A stretch of DNA of 64,000 bases, from the NCBI RefSeq assembly GCF_020037475.1, contig NZ_JAIQDB010000004.1, forward strand, positions 124,001-188,000. Direction: 5' to 3'. This stretch comes from Sutcliffiella deserti. GTDB lineage: Bacteria; Bacillota; Bacilli; Bacillales; Bacillaceae_I. Shown here in pieces: positions 63,814 through 64,000 of this stretch (positions are counted from its first letter, which is position 1; each line of letters starts with the position of its first letter). A program made the position numbers and the translations under genes. The notes under the pieces are model-generated. The model searched no databases. It had not been told where the DNA came from and worked only from the letters and a program-made list of their open reading frames with translations.

Positions 63814-63890
63814 TTCTTTATAAACAATCCCTTTTTCCAATTGTTTTTCATATATTGTTTTGTTGAATTATTCTTATCACACAAGGTCAA

Positions 63891-64000
63891 CTACTCTCTA
63901 TTTCCTAAATAGATCAGTATGAACCTTGCAAGCTCTGCTACAGCTACAGCAGCCGCTGCAACATACGTTAAGGCAGCAGCATTTAACACTTTTTTCGTAT
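63891..64000 (-). CDS. Zinc metallopeptidase-like protein, 3' end only
   Basis: The last ~36 codons of a leftward gene: TKKVLNAAALTYVAAAAVAV then ELARFILIYLGNRE and a TAG stop. AAxKVLNAAALTYVAA followed by a hydrophobic helix is the C-terminal pattern of the YugP-type membrane zinc metallopeptidases. The catalytic domain is outside the window, so the call rests on this tail. Confidence 0.6.
   Translation of the reverse strand, partial: TKKVLNAAALTYVAAAAVAVAELARFILIYLGNRE

Overview
The window is about 38% GC Firmicute DNA, almost certainly the chromosome of an endospore-forming Bacillaceae. Gene content and order follow the Bacillus subtilis chromosome from the cspD/ypdQ/ypcP/dynA block through ypsC-rnpB-gpsB, mrfAB, recU-ponA, dnaD-asnS-aspB and dinG to panBCD-birA-cca-bshAB-mgsA-dapB-ypjD. 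Spore genes (sspL, sspM, cotD, yppG, a csgA-like gene) support a spore former. The species cannot be fixed from sequence alone. The acidic tail on PonA and the heavy load of interspersed repeats hint at a halo- or alkali-tolerant Bacillus relative.

Layout. 1-6.5 kb: 5' part of topB, cspD, small conserved genes, two RNase H-type proteins, a PAP2-like membrane protein, sspL and the exonuclease gene ypcP. 6.6-7.8 kb: a large non-coding tandem array of 53-bp units. 7.9-16.7 kb: a sulfurtransferase, ypbS, a nucleotidyltransferase, the double dynamin dynA, a Fur-boxed tiny membrane peptide, the type III polyketide pair bpsA-bpsB and an acetyltransferase. 16.8-25.9 kb: cheX, carboxypeptidase ypwA, helicase ypvA, a cluster of GC-rich dispersed repeats, yptA, rRNA methylase ypsC, RNase P RNA, gpsB, ypsA. 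26-40 kb: cotD, mrfB-mrfA, an MprF-like flippase without a synthase domain, Hsp20, small spore or hypothetical genes, MITE-like elements, a lipoprotein and a GrpB protein. 40-53 kb: yppC/recU/ponA, ypoC-nth, dnaD, asnS, aspB-ypmB-ypmA, a metal-site-less beta-lactamase-fold protein and a dinG whose helicase motifs are lost. 53-62 kb: panD, panC, panB, birA, cca, bshA, bshB1, mgsA, dapB, ypjD and a YitT-family membrane protein. 63-63.7 kb: a second 53/54-bp array, then the 3' end of a zinc-metallopeptidase-like gene.

Together the genes cover DNA maintenance and repair (TopB, YpcP, RecU, Nth, MrfAB, DinG, YpvA), cell division and envelope (PonA, GpsB, DynA, MprF-like), and cofactor and redox metabolism (pantothenate, biotin ligase, bacillithiol, lysine/DAP).

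The most unusual content is the pair of tandem arrays 56 kb apart. They share a 6-bp inverted repeat (ATGTAC-17/18 nt-GTACAT) and the same 53-bp period, although the rest of the unit has diverged. Next come the catalytically dead-looking helicase half of DinG, the metal-ligand-free ComEC-type protein, the Fur-controlled micropeptide, and a panB leader with an intrinsic terminator.
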